Positions 60,850 through 64,000 of a stretch of DNA of 64,000 nt are shown piece after piece. The notes beneath the pieces were generated by a model. That model saw only the letters and a list, made by a program, of their open reading frames with translations, ran no database searches and was not told the origin of the DNA. The stretch comes from Morella rubra. Lineage: Eukaryota; Streptophyta; Magnoliopsida; Fagales; Myricaceae. Position 1 is the stretch's first letter. Every line of letters begins with the position of its first letter. The stretch spans positions 12,225,048 through 12,289,047 of the forward strand of contig CM025851.1 in the NCBI GenBank assembly GCA_003952965.2. The letters run 5' to 3'. The position numbers and the translations under genes were made by a program.

Positions 60850-61180
60850 GTTGTTCTGTGAAGTCATTTTGTGAAACTGGATGTTATGTATTTTGATGGG
60901 CATGTATTTTGATGGCTACTATGTATTTTGAAGCTTATTGTATTGGAGAACTTACTCTGATGTAGTGCTTAGATTGGTAGATGGATGATGGGGACTGAAT
61001 TGTTTATGTGAAATTGAGTATGGAAGGGTAAAATCAATCTGAGTATGGAATGGGTAAATTGTATTTTGAGTTTGACAATATATTGAGTATGGAAGGGTGA
61101 ATTGTTTATGTAGTTTGGAGCATTATTTTGAGTATGGAATGGATTTATGCTACTGAATCTTTATTTTGAGTTTGACAATG
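60850..61180. repeat. Imperfect AT-rich repeats (GAGTATGGAATGG motif)
   Basis: Motifs GAGTATGGAA(G/T)GG and TATTTTGAGTTTGACAAT recur several times over about 300 bp. No coding potential. Confidence 0.65.
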
Positions 61181-61517
61181 TAAAATTTATGGAAAAATAT
61201 TGTGCCATATGTTCTAGTATTATGGAAAAACATTGGATTCGGCTTATGCACTCAAGTTAGGAATTTTGCATTCATTTGGAAGGCTCATTTTGTACTCATT
61301 TGGAAGGCTCATTTTTTACCCGCTGATAGGAATTGTTTTGATTAGTGTGATAATGCAAAAGACTGCTTCGGGTATTGTATATTTCAATCTCCAAATAACT
61401 GAAAAAGTAAGCTCACATTCACAATAACAGGTTCCATACACAATAAGGGTCCAAACACATTAGGTCCATACACATTACAACATGAACAATGAGAACAAAC
61501 TACAACAACACCTACCT

Positions 61518-62020
61518 GTAACACCCCTCCCTTGTTTAATATAATTTTATGTATAAGTTATAATAGTTGTGCTCATATGAAATATTTTTCCTTGTATTTG
61601 CTTTTACTAGGGTCTGACAGGGCAGGTGCTTGAGTGCTTGGGAAAAAAATTCCCGGGGTAATTGAGTTTTGAGGTCGGGGTACTTGAGTTTTAAATCCCA
61701 GGGTTATTGGATTGAAATGCCTAGGGTTATTGGAGTGAAAATGCTTGGGGTCACCGAGTAGGATATGCTCAAGGTCACCAAGTATTCAAGTCCCGGAGTG
61801 TATTGAGTGCCCGGGGAAAATCTTCCCAGGGTAAATGGGGGTATGGGGGCTGAATTCCCGGGATGACCGAGAGCAGTATGCCCGGGTGTTTTGAGACCCG
61901 AGCTCAGGGTAGCTAAGAACAAAATGCCCGGGGCATCTGAATGTTTCATGCCCGGGGTTATTTGAGAGTTGACTGCCCGGGGCTTATTTTTTAGCCGCGG
62001 GATGACAGAGCCCTGTATGC
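61518..62020. repeat. LTR-like start followed by a GC-rich minisatellite (array 1)
   Basis: TGTAACACCCCTCCC at 61518 resembles the 5' terminus of many plant Gypsy-type LTRs. From about 61620 to 62000 a degenerate minisatellite of about 30-40-bp units has the core TGCCCGGGG with a trailing GGTTA(T/C)TG(A/G)GT. No partner LTR is in the window, so the LTR call is tentative. Confidence 0.5.
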
Positions 62021-62825
62021 CTGAGTTTCCTTTTTCTGTTATCTTTTTCTACGTGTCTTAACCGTGTGGTGTGCATTAAATATACTCTTACCATATCTTA
62101 CCAAATCACTTAGATGGAGCTTTGTCATTGGCGCATTATTTAATGTTTTGCTTGTTAAGAAATACGTGAGATATGGGAAGCTTAGGTGGCTGCTTATGTA
62201 TGGGTACGGCCTGATTTACTATGATTGCCTAGACCTCTAGCTTAGGGTGTGTAGAGTGGCCAGGGGGAATTCACCAGTGAGTTACGTTCGGTTTATATTA
62301 TCAGCAAAGATTTACTCTGCTAAAACTGATAACGACATTAGGAGAGAAACTTCAGTTGACTTAGAGAGAAAGAGAGGGAAAGTGACGTGAAACACCTGGT
62401 GACCAAAGAAATTGACCGAAGGATAAGAGGAGGAAAAGACCAAAGAAAATATAGGAGATTACAAGGAAGTTAGGAAAAAGTGAGGTATTTCGGCCTGCAC
62501 TTTTATTCCCTTCAATTTTTGTCTTTTCTTTTCCTAACATGGTGTCTTGTTATTTTTAGGTGTTTTACTTTTTCAAGAATGCAGTACATCAACGAGCTGA
62601 GGTAAGGGTGTAGAGTTTGTCTTAAATAGAGGTATTGGGGTTGTTCGAATTGTGCTTAAAACGTGACTTCTATCATGAGATGGGAAAAGACAAGTAACTC
62701 ATTTTTGTTTCTGCGTTGGATTTTAAACCAAACAAAACATGTGAAGGGCTTATAAGAGAAAGGGCCAAAAGACTTTGGGGACCACCTGGGCCAGATTTGA
62801 CTTTTGAGAACAAGGGGTTTTTATA
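62020..62825. other. Non-coding stretch between the two minisatellite arrays
   Basis: No recognisable gene or element. It lies between two arrays with the same core, so it may belong to the same LTR-like unit. Confidence 0.4.
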
Positions 62826-63295
62826 TATGCCCAGGGAAGACTGTTTTAGATCGGCTCGGGAAAGATTTTGGTTGTATTTATGTCTGGGAAGCTTTTATTC
62901 TTACATGCCCGGGGAAGATGTTTTTGAATGCCCGAGAAAGGTTTTGTTTTTACATGCACGGGGAAGGCTTATATTTTGTTACATGCCCGGGAAGCTTTTG
63001 TTTACATGGCCAGGAATCTTTTGTTTACATGGCCAGGAAGCTTTTGTTTATATAAGCCCGGGATGATGTTTTTCTTTATAGACTCGGGAAGAGTGATTTT
63101 GAATGCCCGGAAAAGGTTTTTCTTTCTATATGCCTGGGAAGATGGTTTTTCAATACCCGGGGAAGACTTTTTCTTTATATATGCCCGGGAAGATGTTTTT
63201 TTGTTGTATGTTCGAGAAGACTTATATTTTTATCTATGCCCGAGAAGACTATTTTTATGCTCGGGAAGAATTTTTTTTATATGCCCGACAAGCTT
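62825..63295. repeat. GC-core minisatellite (array 2)
   Basis: About 14-17 degenerate units of roughly 25-36 bp each contain (T)GCCCGGG(A)AAG followed by a T-rich spacer (for example TATGCCCGGGAAGATG). Open frames over it (YMPGK-like repeats) are products of the array, not real proteins. It shares its core with array 1. Confidence 0.75.
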
Positions 63296-63299
63296 TTTC

Positions 63300-64000
63300 T
63301 TTTGGAAATAGTCAAGAGCCCTAACTCCTTGAATAGCCAATCCTTAGTGGGCTTAGAAAGAAAATAAAAATAATCAAGCTGTATAAGTTGTTGCACTTGC
63401 CTAGTACAGCATGTGGTATTCCTATCATTTCAGTTATGATGATTTAAATGTTAAGTTGACTGAGTCTAACACATGCACCTCAAAAAATGAAAACAATTAG
63501 GTCTTTTATTGAAGATTAGATTCGGCCACTTATGGATTAAGAAAAGTTACTGTGAATTTAGGTTGCTTTATTTTATATGACAGTTGGTATATGAAATCCA
63601 TTGAAATTCTTTAATTACTTGATTATCAATGAAGCATATGATACATGTTGCATCATCATGTCATGAGTGTGGAAAAATCTAATAACAGAATGACAGAAAT
63701 GAAACCCATACCCAGAGGTGGTCCGATGACAGGGTGACGGTACCAATCACAACAGTGGGATAGTGCAAGCCACCACTGAAAGGAGTGGGTGGTATCCCTG
63801 GCGTGAAACAATATACGCTTGACAGGGTCCTGGTGCCGGGGCACGGGACAGTCCCAGAGGAGAGGAGGGACGCACAACCCAGACTCTGGGGGTTAAACAG
63901 AGAGATTGAAAGGACACCTCTGATGACCAGAAAAGAAAGGAAAGAACGAAAGAAAAGAAAGAAAGTGAAATGATCGGAAAACAGATGCATCATCCCTGCA
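63300..64000. other. Right edge of the window, no supported gene
   Basis: Nothing coding is supported. The last 300 bp are GC-richer and could be the internal or leader part of a retroelement, but no domain is visible. Confidence 0.4.

Noticed and set aside
62716-63324. Overlapping open frames with YMPGK-like repeats
   Set aside because: They arise from the minisatellite in several frames at once.

Overview
This is nuclear DNA of a flowering plant, very probably a woody eudicot. It has spliced genes with AT-rich introns, plant-specific families (Agenet, SUPERMAN-type zinc finger, BLUS1-type kinase, cellulose-synthase-like G) and a dense mix of decayed transposons. All gene calls come from reading the sequence; exon boundaries were joined by hand and checked for phase.

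Layout. 1-1175: 3' end of a LINE. 1438-10432: a six-exon Agenet-domain gene with all phases intact (372 aa). About 13016-13278 (minus): a GC-rich, structured non-coding gene with a plant USE-type Pol III promoter and an 11-nt copy of the plant telomere template; I read it as a candidate telomerase RNA gene. 13368-14060: an old CslG C-terminal pseudogene. 15319-16506: a single-exon FHA-domain gene. 19.2-44.2 kb: a tandemly duplicated CslG region broken up by transposons. Copy B (23.9 kb) is a 5' stub joined to Copia RNase H and LTR. Copy C (26.2-30.8 kb) is nearly complete but has an internal partial duplication and a 37-nt frameshifting deletion. Copy D (41.0-44.2 kb) is intact, with eight exons and 741 aa. 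A 7.5-kb Mutator-like element (MULE) with 192-bp terminal inverted repeats and a 9-bp target duplication lies between C and D; a hAT element with an 8-bp duplication interrupts the region upstream of B.

44.9-46.5 kb: a BLUS1-type Ser/Thr kinase. 50.5-51.2 kb: a SUPERMAN-type C2H2 repressor. 56.3-60.8 kb: a second, heavily mutated MULE. 61.5-63.3 kb: a possible LTR terminus followed by two minisatellite arrays built on a TGCCCGGG core.

How it fits together. FHA (At4g14490-like) and BLUS1 (At4g14480) are neighbours in Arabidopsis, so the roughly 28 kb between them here looks like an expansion made by CslG tandem duplication and transposon insertion. CslG proteins are membrane glycosyltransferases; relatives transfer sugars to cell-wall polymers or triterpenoids, but no substrate can be read from the sequence. 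The most interesting item is the candidate telomerase RNA locus; next are the nearly undegraded ends of the MULE and its convergent second gene.
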